DNA from: an uncultured Jannaschia sp.
GTDB lineage: Bacteria > Pseudomonadota > Alphaproteobacteria > Rhodobacterales > Rhodobacteraceae
Direction of reading: 5' to 3'
Assembly (NCBI RefSeq): GCF_947494055.1
Contig: NZ_CANLTR010000004.1
Span: forward strand, 186,001-250,000
DNA length: 64,000 bases
The first letter of the stretch is position 1; each line of letters begins with the position of its first letter. Both the position numbers and the translations under genes were made by a program. The notes beneath the pieces are model-generated. The model had not been told where the DNA came from and did not search any database. It saw only the letters and a program-made list of their open reading frames with translations. Positions 25,374-33,910 of this stretch are shown one piece after another.

Positions 25374-26336
25374 TCAGGCCCCTTGCGTGAGTTCGCCCAG
25401 CACGGCCCGGAAGGTCCGGCGCAGGAGCGGGATCTTGAAGTCGTTGCCGCCTTGCCCCTCGGCCTCGGCCAGAAGGATGTCGGCGGCCTCGTCGAAGGTC
25501 TCGCGGGTCGGCTCGCGACCGGCGAGCGCGGTCTCGACCTCGAGGTTGCGCCACGGCCGCGGTGCGACGCCGCCGAAGGCCAGCGCGGCCTGCTCGATCA
25601 CGCCGTCCTTCACCGAGACGATGCCGGCGACGGAGACGAGCGCGAAGGCGTAGGACGCGCGGTCGCGCACCTTGCGGTAGGTCTGCCGGCCCGGCGGCGG
25701 CGCGGGCAGGACCACGGCGGTGATGAGCTCGCCGGGCTTCAGGACGGTCTCGATGTCCGGCCGGTCGCCGGGCAGGACGTAGAACTCCGCCAGCGGAACC
25801 GTGCGGGTGCCGCCCGCGCCCTCGATCTCGACGGAGGCGTCGAGCGCCTGCATCGCGACGGCCATGTCGCTCGGATGGGTGGCGATGCAATGCTCGGAGG
25901 CGCCGAGGATCGCGTGCAGCCGGGTGGCGCCGCCGATGGCCCGGCAGCCGGAGCCGGGCTCGCGCTTGTTGCAGGGCGAGGCGACGTCCTGGAAGTAGTA
26001 GCACCGCGTCCGCTGGAGCAGGTTGCCGCCTGTGGTCGCCATGTTGCGAAGCTGGCCACTCGCGCCGGAGAGGAGCGCGCGGGAGAGGACGGGATAGTCG
26101 CGGCGGATGCGGTCGTCCACGGCGAGGTCGGAGTTCGAGACCAGCGCGCCAATCCTGAGGCCCCCCTCGAAATCCTCGATCCGCTTCAGGTCGAGCCGGG
26201 TGATGTCGACGACCCGTTCGGGCGTCTCCACGCCGAGCTTCATCAGGTCGAGGAGGTTGGTGCCGCCGGCGATGATCTTCCCGGCATCGAGGGCACCGGA
26301 GACATCCTGGGCGCGTGCGTAGTCGAAGGGCCTCAT
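25374..26336 (-). CDS. Molybdenum hydroxylase, FAD-binding subunit (PaoB type, with extra Cys cluster)
   Basis: A 320-aa FAD-binding (PCMH-type) medium subunit. FAD motifs are [15 protein letters not shown] and [21 protein letters not shown]. The segment [20 protein letters not shown] has the cysteine-rich insertion typical of PaoB, which binds an extra [4Fe-4S] cluster in that complex; ordinary XdhA lacks it. [14 protein letters not shown] and [12 protein letters not shown] are later family motifs. The ATG at 26336 overlaps the 2Fe-2S subunit stop (ATGA). It transfers electrons between the iron-sulfur centres and an external acceptor. Confidence 0.93.
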   Translation of the reverse strand: MRPFDYARAQDVSGALDAGKIIAGGTNLLDLMKLGVETPERVVDITRLDLKRIEDFEGGLRIGALVSNSDLAVDDRIRRDYPVLSRALLSGASGQLRNMATTGGNLLQRTRCYYFQDVASPCNKREPGSGCRAIGGATRLHAILGASEHCIATHPSDMAVAMQALDASVEIEGAGGTRTVPLAEFYVLPGDRPDIETVLKPGELITAVVLPAPPPGRQTYRKVRDRASYAFALVSVAGIVSVKDGVIEQAALAFGGVAPRPWRNLEVETALAGREPTRETFDEAADILLAEAEGQGGNDFKIPLLRRTFRAVLGELTQGA

Positions 26337-26857
26337 TCCGCGGCCTCCTTCCAGCCGTTGGCGCCGCCGACTTCGGAGATCGCGTCGACGATGTTCGGGT
26401 AGGCGGCGCAGCGGCAGAGATTGCCGGACATGCGCTCGGAGATTTCTTCCTCGGTCAATTCTGCGCCCGCATTCAGGTCGTCGGTCACGACACTGGGCCA
26501 GCCGGCGCGCACCTCGTCGAGCATGGCGGTGGCCGAGCAGATCTGACCCGGGGTGCAATAGCCGCACTGGTAGCCGTCGTGGCGCACGAAGGCGTCCTGC
26601 AGCGGCGACAGCGCGCCGGGCTCACCCAGCCCCTCGATCGTGGTGATCTCGACACCGTCCATCATGCAGGCGAGCGTCAGGCAGGAATTGATCCGCCGCC
26701 CGTCGGCGATGACGGTGCAGGCGCCGCACTGGCCGTGATCGCAACCCTTCTTGGAGCCTGTCAGGCCGAGGTGGTTGCGAAGCGCGTCGAGTAGCGTGGT
26801 CCGGTTGTCGGCCTCGAGCTCGTAGGACGCGCCGTTGATCGAAAGGGTCGTTTTCAT
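26333..26857 (-). CDS. Molybdenum hydroxylase, [2Fe-2S] subunit (PaoA type)
   Basis: A 174-aa small subunit with two [2Fe-2S] clusters. The plant-ferredoxin-like N-terminal domain has [12 protein letters not shown] and a fourth Cys in [11 protein letters not shown]. The C-terminal helical domain has [15 protein letters not shown] and [18 protein letters not shown]. No Tat signal is visible, unlike the E. coli PaoA, so a cytoplasmic site is expected. The ATG at 26857 has GGAG six bases upstream; a GTG two codons earlier is the alternative. It is the first gene of the operon. No cofactor-insertion gene (XdhC/PaoD type) is present within the adjoining genes. Confidence 0.94.
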   Translation of the reverse strand: MKTTLSINGASYELEADNRTTLLDALRNHLGLTGSKKGCDHGQCGACTVIADGRRINSCLTLACMMDGVEITTIEGLGEPGALSPLQDAFVRHDGYQCGYCTPGQICSATAMLDEVRAGWPSVVTDDLNAGAELTEEEISERMSGNLCRCAAYPNIVDAISEVGGANGWKEAAE

Positions 26858-26940
26858 GGTCACTCCGGCGTGTTTCGCAAGCCGAACGACCGGGGTCGAA
26901 CAAGTGTTCCTTAATCTTTCTTGGCGCGGCGGCGGGTCGC

Positions 26941-26964
26941 GGGAGGCGTTCCGGAACGCCTCCC
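26941..26964 (-). terminator. Perfect 24-bp palindrome after the ExeM-type gene
   Basis: GGGAGGCGTT (26941-26950) and AACGCCTCCC (26955-26964) flank CCGG, and the whole 24 bases is self-complementary. It lies nine bases beyond the minus-strand stop of the nuclease gene, the position of a terminator. There is no T-run. Confidence 0.5.
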
Positions 26965-26973
26965 GACCGGCCG

Positions 26974-29913
26974 TCAGAGGAAGATGAAGCCGTCCTCCTC
27001 GGGCGTCCCGAGATCGAGGCCGATGAGCAGCGGATCGTGGTCGGAGGCGGCGAAGGGATCGTCGCCGCTGTAGAAGCCCGCATCGGTGAACTCACTGGAA
27101 TAGGACATCAGGTCCGGCTCCAGCGAGTTGATGTGCCATTCGGCCACCCCGGTGACCTGAGAGGCCAGCGAACGGGACGCGAGCCCCTGGTCGAGCGCGC
27201 CGCGCTGGCCGTCGAAGACGAAGCTGAACGCGTCCTCGGCCCCGACGAAGGTCTCGAGCAGGTCGACGTAGCCCGCCGCCTCGATGGCCTGCACCGGGTC
27301 CTCCTCGTTGTAGGCGTTGAGGTCGCCGATGATGAGGGCGTCCGGGTCGCCGGTGCCGAACGGGTCGGAGGCGAGCCAGGCCGTGAGCTGTTCGGCGGCG
27401 TCGGTGCGCGTCGCGTTCCAGTACCCTTGGCCGTCGCCCTGGTCGACGTCGGGATTGCCCGGATCGCCGCCCGCGAGACCGCTATCGCCCTTCGACTTGA
27501 AGTGGTTGACCGCGATGGTCACGACCTCGCCGTTCCCGTCCCCGAAGGCCGCAGCGACGGCGGGGCGGTTTCGCTGCTCGCCGCCGTCGTCGAAGACGTA
27601 GACGCCGCTGTCGAGGACCGAGACGGAACCGGGCTTGTAGATCAGCCCCGTGGTGATCGCGTCGGTGCCGACCAGACCGCCGTCCTCCGTGGGATCCACG
27701 AAGTCGTAGATTTCGGCGCCCAGACGCGTGTTCACCGCATCCACCAGCGTGGCGACGGCGGAGGCATCGTCGAAGCCGTTGTTCTCGATCTCCTGCAGGC
27801 CCACCACGTCGGCGTCGAGTTCCACGAGCGCGTTCACCAGCTTCTCGGTCTGGCGTTCGAGGTCGAACGCGGAGGTCGCGCCGCGCACGTCGAGCGTGGT
27901 GAAGAAGTTGAGCGCGTTGAAGCTCGCCACCTTCAGGTCGCCGCCCACCTCGGGGGCCTCCGGATCGCGGGTGCCAACACCGGTCGCTTCGTCGATGGGC
28001 AGGGGCTCTGTCGGGATGACGCGGTACTCGCCGAACCCGTAGGTCAGGACGCCCTCGACCGGCGTGTCCATCTCCGCCCCGATCCGCGGCGCCGGGTTGT
28101 CGAGCCCGAACGTGTCGCCCGCCGAGAGGATGCCGTCGCCGTCGTCGCCGGCCGTGTCGTTGGCGATGTAGGGGAAAGCGTCGGGGTTCTGCGACCCGTT
28201 GCCGTCGTCGATGATCAGCCGGTTGGCGGCGTTGTCGGCCTGCAGCGCCTCGATCTCGGCGCGCTCGGTCTGGGCGTCGTAGATCTGCGTCGGCTGGACC
28301 TGATCGCCCGCGCTAACCACGACCTCGCCGTAGCGGTCGAAGTTGAAGGTCTCGATGATCGTGACCGGATCGGCCGTCGACGAGGTGACGGCGACGCGCA
28401 TGCCTTCCAGCGGCTCGAGGTCGGTCTCGATGGGCAGGGTGAGGGACGCGGCGGTCGGGAGGTCCGCCATGCCCAGCACGTCGATCATGACAGCGGAGAT
28501 CTGCGTGGCGCCGAAAGATTCCTCGACCACGCCCTCGGCGAAGACCATGTCGCCCACAGTCACGGTCGGCGCGTCGTCGGTGAAGACGAAGATGCCCTCG
28601 GAGGTGGCGGCGTCGCCGTCGGCATCCGCGTCCTCCTCCTGCAGGAAGAAGCCGTCGCCCAGCGTCGCGGTCACCACGGCGGTCACGTTCACGAAGCGGT
28701 CGATCAAGGGCGAGGTCGCGCCGGACCCCTGGACCTGGTTGATGAGGACGCTCTCGCTCGGCCCGTCGGGTATACCGTCATCCGCGACGTTCGCGGCGTC
28801 GCGGGTCGAGTCGAGCGGGCCCGCCCACTTGCCGTCGACCTTCTGCAGGGACTGGCCGATCGCGGTACTGCCGCCCTCGGAGACGCCCACGTCCTCGGAG
28901 GTCATGCCCTCCGCCGGCCCGTCCGTCGCCGTGAACGAGCCCTCGTAGGAAAGAAACTCAACGACGGCGCCGTCCGGGTCGACCAGCGCGAACCCATCGG
29001 GCGATCCGTTCTGCAGGCCCCGCACGTCGACCGACGCGAAGCCAGCCGCGTTGAGCGTGCCGTCAAGCCGGATCGTGCGGTAGGACTCGTTGTCGCTGCC
29101 GTCGTAGAGCACGATGGACCAGCCGGCGAGGTCGAGGTCCGGCGCGCCAGCGACCTCGATGAACTCACCCGTATCGGTCCCGGCGTTGTCGTAGTGGAAC
29201 TCGTTGATCGACAGGGCGGGGGCCGGGCCGGTATCCGTGCCGGTCACGGTGAGGGTGACGGTCGCCGTATCCGTGGCCCCGCGACCGTCCGAGACGGTGT
29301 ATCCGAAGGAAACCTCGACCGTCTCGCCCTCGGCCAGATCGGCGAAGGCGCCGGTCGAGTCGTAGGTGACGGTGCCATCGTCGTTCAGCGTCGCCGTGCC
29401 GACGAGGTCCGCCATGTCGAGCGCCGTGATCGTCAGGTCGTCGCCGTCGAAGTCGAAATCGTTGGCGGTCAGTTCCGTCAGCGTGAGCGACGCCCCGGCG
29501 GCAAGGCCCGCGCTGTCGTCGCGGGCGAGCACGCCGTTGTTCCCCCCGGTCAGGTCGACGTAATAATCGTCGGCCTCGTAATAGAGCTGTTCGACCGACT
29601 GGAGCAGGTCGTAGTTTCCCGGATTCTCGAAGCTGGAGACGAGCGTGCGCGGCATGCGTCCGATCATCACGTTATAGTCTTCCACGCCGCCGGCATATTC
29701 GGCCGTATCGAAGCCGCGCTGGCCGTTGATCCGGTTCGCCCCCGCACCGCCGCGGATGACATCGTCGCCCCGACCGGCGAAAACCGTGTCGTCGCCCGCG
29801 CCGGCATCGATCGTGTCGTCGCCGAAGCGTCCGCGGATGCGGTCGTCGCCATCGGTGCCGGAAAGGAGGTCGTCGCCGAACGTCCCCCGGACGGGATTGA
29901 AGGGCCGATTCAT
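26974..29913 (-). CDS. Secreted multidomain nuclease (ExeM/NucH-like) with RTX and lamin-tail regions
   Basis: A 979-aa acidic protein. Residues ~10-65 carry RTX-type calcium repeats (GDDLLSGTDGDDRI, GDDTIDAGAGDDTV, GDDVIRGGAGANRI). Residues ~140-225 form an Ig/cadherin-like adhesion module (LTANDFDFDGDDLTITAL, FGYTVSDGRGATDTATVT). A lamin-tail domain follows (~235-345, INEFHYDN, FIEVAG, WSIVLYDG). The C-terminal ~340 residues are an endonuclease/exonuclease/phosphatase domain: ASFNALNFF, DVVGLQEIENNG, VNHFKSKGD, IIGDLNAYNEEDP and ASDHDPLLIGL. No N-terminal signal is seen; RTX repeats suggest type I secretion, although they are N-terminal here rather than C-terminal. GAGG lies six bases before the ATG. 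It likely degrades extracellular DNA or participates in phosphate and nutrient release or biofilm remodelling; substrate is inferred from the family. Confidence 0.9.
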   Translation of the reverse strand: MNRPFNPVRGTFGDDLLSGTDGDDRIRGRFGDDTIDAGAGDDTVFAGRGDDVIRGGAGANRINGQRGFDTAEYAGGVEDYNVMIGRMPRTLVSSFENPGNYDLLQSVEQLYYEADDYYVDLTGGNNGVLARDDSAGLAAGASLTLTELTANDFDFDGDDLTITALDMADLVGTATLNDDGTVTYDSTGAFADLAEGETVEVSFGYTVSDGRGATDTATVTLTVTGTDTGPAPALSINEFHYDNAGTDTGEFIEVAGAPDLDLAGWSIVLYDGSDNESYRTIRLDGTLNAAGFASVDVRGLQNGSPDGFALVDPDGAVVEFLSYEGSFTATDGPAEGMTSEDVGVSEGGSTAIGQSLQKVDGKWAGPLDSTRDAANVADDGIPDGPSESVLINQVQGSGATSPLIDRFVNVTAVVTATLGDGFFLQEEDADADGDAATSEGIFVFTDDAPTVTVGDMVFAEGVVEESFGATQISAVMIDVLGMADLPTAASLTLPIETDLEPLEGMRVAVTSSTADPVTIIETFNFDRYGEVVVSAGDQVQPTQIYDAQTERAEIEALQADNAANRLIIDDGNGSQNPDAFPYIANDTAGDDGDGILSAGDTFGLDNPAPRIGAEMDTPVEGVLTYGFGEYRVIPTEPLPIDEATGVGTRDPEAPEVGGDLKVASFNALNFFTTLDVRGATSAFDLERQTEKLVNALVELDADVVGLQEIENNGFDDASAVATLVDAVNTRLGAEIYDFVDPTEDGGLVGTDAITTGLIYKPGSVSVLDSGVYVFDDGGEQRNRPAVAAAFGDGNGEVVTIAVNHFKSKGDSGLAGGDPGNPDVDQGDGQGYWNATRTDAAEQLTAWLASDPFGTGDPDALIIGDLNAYNEEDPVQAIEAAGYVDLLETFVGAEDAFSFVFDGQRGALDQGLASRSLASQVTGVAEWHINSLEPDLMSYSSEFTDAGFYSGDDPFAASDHDPLLIGLDLGTPEEDGFIFL

Positions 29914-30020
29914 GGGAAACCTCGATGTCGATTGCTCTGGGACTGGTTAACCCGGCTTATCGACAGTTCCGTGACGGAAGGCCAGCGACGACCGGAGAAA
30001 CCGGTGGCCCGTAGGCCGTT

Positions 30021-30050
30021 CCGCCCCGGGGGCAGGCGCCCCGCGGGCGG
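30021..30050 (-). terminator. GC-rich hairpin after treY
   Basis: CCGCCC (30021-30026) pairs with GGGCGG (30045-30050), and CGGGG with CCCCG inside. It begins three bases beyond the treY stop on the minus strand and so closes the seven-gene glucan-trehalose operon. No T-run follows. Confidence 0.5.
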
Positions 30051-30053
30051 CGC

Positions 30054-32192
30054 TCAGAGGAGCGCCGTCCCGTCGAGGGTCAGTCGGACCGGCCCGGACG
30101 CCTCGGGCAGATGCGTGCCGTCGACCGAGACCTCCACCAGCAGGTCGCCGCGGGTGAAGGCGAGGATGCCGGCCTCGGCGTCGCGCGGTGCGTAGGGCGC
30201 TTCGAGGAGATCGGGCCGGTCCCGGCGCAGATGCAGGAGGGTGCGTGTCAGCGCCAGCTTGGCGGCGTCGAAGGGCGTCTCGGTCTCGCCGCGGGCGAGA
30301 GCGTCGAAATCAACGACGGCGCGGTTGTCGGGATCGGTCAGGCGGAAGCTGCCGATCTCGGTGCCCTGATAGATGTCGGGAATGCCGGGGATGGTCAGCT
30401 TCAGCGCGCATTGCGCCAGCGACAGGTTCGCGGCCCGGTCGGCCAACGGCGCGACCGCTTCGGGCAGCGGGTCGATCGCCCCCGCGATGTCGCGGGCGGC
30501 CCCGGTGACGCGGGCCTCGTAGTCCTTGTCCGGCGAGGTCCAGAACGTGTCGCGCTTGGCCTCGCGCATTGCCTTCGTCATGTGATCGGCCAGCCTGTCG
30601 GCCAGCTCCCCCTCGGGCTGCGCGGCGAAGGCGGATTGCGCGAGATACCAGCCCCAGGGCGCCGGCAGGTCGGTCAGCTCGCGCAGGGTGTCGCGCATCG
30701 CGACGTCGTGACTGATCGCGGCGATGCGCATCCGCGCGTCCTCGGAGCGCTTGGTGTCATGGCTCGAGGTGAGGGTGAGCGCGCCGGGCATCGTCGCCTG
30801 CCGCACCTGCATCGCCTCGTGGAAGCCCGCGATGTCGAGCGCCGGCTCGTCGGGCTCGCCGCCGACTTCGTTGGCCGACAGCAGCGGCGTGTAGCGATAG
30901 AACGCCGTGTCCTCCTGCGCCTTGGCGATGGCCGCGCCGGTGAGCTGCTGGAGCCGGACGCGCAGCTCGCCGCAATCCGGGTCGAGCAGCAGCGCGAGCA
31001 GGTCGTCGATCGCGCCCGTATCGATCATGTCGGCCTTGGCGCGCTCCACGTTGTCGCGCATCGCCTCGGCGTCGGCTTCGCTGACCGCCTCCATCGTGGC
31101 GTAGGTGCGGTAACGCGGGAAGGCGCCGACATAGCGGATGATCGCTTCCCGCCAGGCGCCGCGGCCCCATTCGCCACCGCGCGACAGGGCGAGCTCCACC
31201 AGCCGGTCGAGCTCGGCGGGAAGTTCGGTCGTCACGATCTGGCGCTTCGACGCCGCCAGCACGCGGCGGAAATCGCTGCTGGTGCGCGCGTCGAGCTCCT
31301 CGGCGCCGGCCGCGTCGGTCAGGACCTGCGCGATTGCGCGGGCGGCGACGTAGCCGGTCGTGCCCTGCACCGACCATTCCTCGGGCAGGCGCTCGTCGCC
31401 GGTCAGGATCTTCTCCACCCAGACCGGCCGGTCGCCGACGCGGTCGCGCAGCTTGGCAAGATAACCCGCGGGATCGGCGAGGCCGTCCACGTGGTCCACG
31501 CGCAGCCCGTCGGCGATGCCTTCGTTGATAAGCTCGAAGGTCAGGCGGTGCATGTCGTCGAAGACCGCGTCGTCCTCGACCCGCACGCCGATCAGGCCGG
31601 TCACGGTGAAGAAGCGCCGGTGGGAGATCGCCGCCGACTCGGTCCGCCAATGCGTCAGCCGCCAGGGCTGCGCGTCGTGGAGGTCGCGGATGTCCTCCGG
31701 GCCGGTCACGGCGAGCGGCACGCGCAGGTCGCCCGCGATCATGTCGGTCCCGTCGGTGGTGACATCGCCCTTTTCCGCCATCGCCTCGAAGGGCTCGGGC
31801 AGCCAGGGCAGGCGCAGGCGGTCGGACCAGTCGATATCGAAGTGGCCGGCATAGGCGCTGTCGAGACCGTTGGCGAGGACGTCGTGCAGCCAGGGATTCG
31901 CGGCGTTGAAGGCCATGTGGTTGGGCACGATGTCGAGGATCAGGCCGAGCCCGTGTTCGCGCAGCTTCGCCGACAGTTTCTCGAGACCCGCCCGGCCGCC
32001 GAGCGACGGCTCGATCTCGTTCGGGTCGGTGACGTCGTAGCCGTGGGTTGAGCCGGGCGTCGCGGTGAAGAGGGGACTCGCGTAGAGATGCGAGACGCCC
32101 AGATCGACGAGATAGGGCACGAGCGTCTCGGCCCGTGCGAAGTCCATGTGCTCGCGGAATTGCAGGCGGTAGGTGGCGGTCGGGAGGTGCAT
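30054..32192 (-). CDS. treY: Malto-oligosyltrehalose synthase
   Basis: A 712-aa GH13 enzyme that converts the reducing-end maltose unit of a glucan into a trehalose unit, first step of the TreY-TreZ route. Motifs are ATYRLQFREHMDFARAE, LYASPLFTATPGSTHGYDVTDPNEI, ILDIVPNHMAFN, DGLRVDHVDGLADP (nucleophile Asp), WVEKILTGDERLPEEW (acid-base Glu), SSHDTKRSEDARMRI, and IPGIPDIYQGTE. The start overlaps the malQ stop (TGATG). It is the last gene of the operon; TreZ, which releases the trehalose, is encoded two genes upstream. Confidence 0.96.
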   Translation of the reverse strand: MHLPTATYRLQFREHMDFARAETLVPYLVDLGVSHLYASPLFTATPGSTHGYDVTDPNEIEPSLGGRAGLEKLSAKLREHGLGLILDIVPNHMAFNAANPWLHDVLANGLDSAYAGHFDIDWSDRLRLPWLPEPFEAMAEKGDVTTDGTDMIAGDLRVPLAVTGPEDIRDLHDAQPWRLTHWRTESAAISHRRFFTVTGLIGVRVEDDAVFDDMHRLTFELINEGIADGLRVDHVDGLADPAGYLAKLRDRVGDRPVWVEKILTGDERLPEEWSVQGTTGYVAARAIAQVLTDAAGAEELDARTSSDFRRVLAASKRQIVTTELPAELDRLVELALSRGGEWGRGAWREAIIRYVGAFPRYRTYATMEAVSEADAEAMRDNVERAKADMIDTGAIDDLLALLLDPDCGELRVRLQQLTGAAIAKAQEDTAFYRYTPLLSANEVGGEPDEPALDIAGFHEAMQVRQATMPGALTLTSSHDTKRSEDARMRIAAISHDVAMRDTLRELTDLPAPWGWYLAQSAFAAQPEGELADRLADHMTKAMREAKRDTFWTSPDKDYEARVTGAARDIAGAIDPLPEAVAPLADRAANLSLAQCALKLTIPGIPDIYQGTEIGSFRLTDPDNRAVVDFDALARGETETPFDAAKLALTRTLLHLRRDRPDLLEAPYAPRDAEAGILAFTRGDLLVEVSVDGTHLPEASGPVRLTLDGTALL

Positions 32193-33910
32193 CAGGCTCT
32201 CGGTCTGGCGGCGCGCATCAGGTCGGTGATGCGGGTGAAGACGGGATGGTCGGCGATGTCGTCCACCGTGACGGGCGACCGCGGGCGCCAGTTCGGATGG
32301 CCGTCGGTGACGCCGGGCAGGTTCGTGGGCGTCTCGGGACCGACGAGGTCGGCCAGACGAACCCCGGCGAGGAGGGACGGCGTCGCGGCCATGAAGGCAT
32401 GCGCCCCGTCGAGCACGGCGTCGGGCAGCGTCTCCGCCTCCGGGTCGGCTTCGACCCCGAGCGCGCGAACGAGGTCACGCCGCTCCTTTTCGCGGTGGGC
32501 GCGGTGCTGCTCGCTGGCCTCGGGCGAGACAAGTCCGTTCGCCTCGCGCAGCTCGATGTCGTTGCCCTTCCACCAGGCCGACAGGATCGGCAGGTCGTGG
32601 GTCGAGAGGCAGGCCAGCGCGACGTCCGGATAGGCGTCGGCCGCGTCGAAGCCGGCCGCGCTCTGTTCGAAGTAGACGATCCGGTAGCTCAGGATGTTCG
32701 CCGCCGTCATCACCTGGCGGAAGCCGGGCGGGACGAAGCCCAGATCCTCGCCGATGAGGATGGCGTCGTTGCGGTGCGCCTCTTCGCAGAGGACCCGAAG
32801 AAGGTCGGCCATCGGGTAGCGCAGGTGGGTGCCGCTCGAAGCCGGTTCGCCGGAGGGAATGAGGAACAGCTGCCAGACCGCCATCGCATGGTCGATCCGG
32901 AGCGCGCCCGCGTCGCGAAGCTGCGCGCCGATCATCGCGCGGTAGGTGGCGTAGTCGTCGCGTGCCATCTTCTCGGGCGATGGCGCGGCGAGGTGCCAGT
33001 TCTGACCGTGCTCGGAGAAGACGTCGGGCGGCGCGCCGACGCCGAGACCGGGCATCGCGGCGGCGGTGCCGGACCAGGTGGCCGACCCGTCCTGCGCTTC
33101 GCCCACCGCGAGGTCGAGATAGAGGCCGATCCGCATGCCGGCCTCCTTGGCGGCCCGCTGCGCGGCGCGAAGCTGGCTCCGGGCGACGTATTGCAGCCAT
33201 TGCTGGAAGCGGACGTCTTCGGCTTGGGTCTCGGCGATCTCGGCCGCCGCCGCGCCGTGCGGGTCGCGCAACGCTTCGGGCCAGCCGGTCCAGCCGGCAT
33301 GGCTCTGTCCGGCGGAGATCACCTCGAAGAGCGCGTGCAGGCGCAGTGCCTCGCCGCCCTCCTCGACGAAGATTTGGAAATCCAGATCGTCGCCCGTCGC
33401 GTCGAAGACGGCACGCAGGGCCGCAAGTTTCGCCTCGGTGACGGCGGCGTAGTCCACGAGGTCGCTGTCGGGCAGGTCGGGCCGTTGGCAGCCGAGCGCA
33501 TCGGGCGCGATGTAGAGCGGGTTCAGGAAGCGCCGGTTCGAGGGCGAGAATGGCGAGCAATGTCCCGGCGCAGCGAGGAACAGCGCGTGGAGCGGGTTCA
33601 CGCCGAGGAAGTCGGCGCCGGCATCGCCGCAGATCCGGGCAAGCTGCGCCAGATCGGTGAAGTCGCCGATCCCCCAGTTCCGGTCGGAGCGCAATTCGTA
33701 GAGCTGGCAGAACACGCCCCAGCCGCAGGCCGGGCGTGGCGCGCTCGCGTCGGGCGACGGCATCGTCCCGGCCGCGGGCGGACCGGACGGCGCGCCTTCG
33801 GGGTCGATGCCGAGCCGTTCGAGGATCAGCGCGAGCGTCGCGTCAGGGACGTCGCGCTCCTCGTAGGTGGTGGTCAGGCCGTGATGCCGGGCGAGACTGC
33901 GCAGGCTCAT
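32192..33910 (-). CDS. malQ: 4-alpha-glucanotransferase (amylomaltase)
   Basis: A 572-aa GH77 enzyme that disproportionates malto-oligosaccharides. Family stretches are WGVFCQLYELRSDRNWGIGDF, GADFLGVNPLHALF, SPSNRRFLNPLYI, ALRIDHAMAVWQLFLIP (nucleophile Asp), IGEDLGFVPPGF (acid-base Glu) and LSTHDLPILSAWWKG. The N-terminal extension is short (about 60 residues with a Pro/Ala-rich linker). I chose the ATG at 33910, where the stop of treZ overlaps (ATGA); a longer open frame runs inside treZ. In this operon it would recycle short glucans left by GlgX and TreY. Confidence 0.94.
   Translation of the reverse strand: MSLRSLARHHGLTTTYEERDVPDATLALILERLGIDPEGAPSGPPAAGTMPSPDASAPRPACGWGVFCQLYELRSDRNWGIGDFTDLAQLARICGDAGADFLGVNPLHALFLAAPGHCSPFSPSNRRFLNPLYIAPDALGCQRPDLPDSDLVDYAAVTEAKLAALRAVFDATGDDLDFQIFVEEGGEALRLHALFEVISAGQSHAGWTGWPEALRDPHGAAAAEIAETQAEDVRFQQWLQYVARSQLRAAQRAAKEAGMRIGLYLDLAVGEAQDGSATWSGTAAAMPGLGVGAPPDVFSEHGQNWHLAAPSPEKMARDDYATYRAMIGAQLRDAGALRIDHAMAVWQLFLIPSGEPASSGTHLRYPMADLLRVLCEEAHRNDAILIGEDLGFVPPGFRQVMTAANILSYRIVYFEQSAAGFDAADAYPDVALACLSTHDLPILSAWWKGNDIELREANGLVSPEASEQHRAHREKERRDLVRALGVEADPEAETLPDAVLDGAHAFMAATPSLLAGVRLADLVGPETPTNLPGVTDGHPNWRPRSPVTVDDIADHPVFTRITDLMRAARPRA

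Noticed and set aside
23253-26402. 1049-residue + strand open frame
   Set aside because: Antisense to the molybdenum hydroxylase operon, which has all expected cofactor motifs.
26974-29913. Possible prophage or GTA structural gene because of adhesion-like domains
   Set aside because: The EEP nuclease and lamin-tail motifs place it with secreted nucleases, and no phage genes are adjacent.
27037-30195. 1052-residue + strand open frame
   Set aside because: Antisense shadow of the ExeM-type nuclease gene, Val/Gly/Arg-rich without domains.
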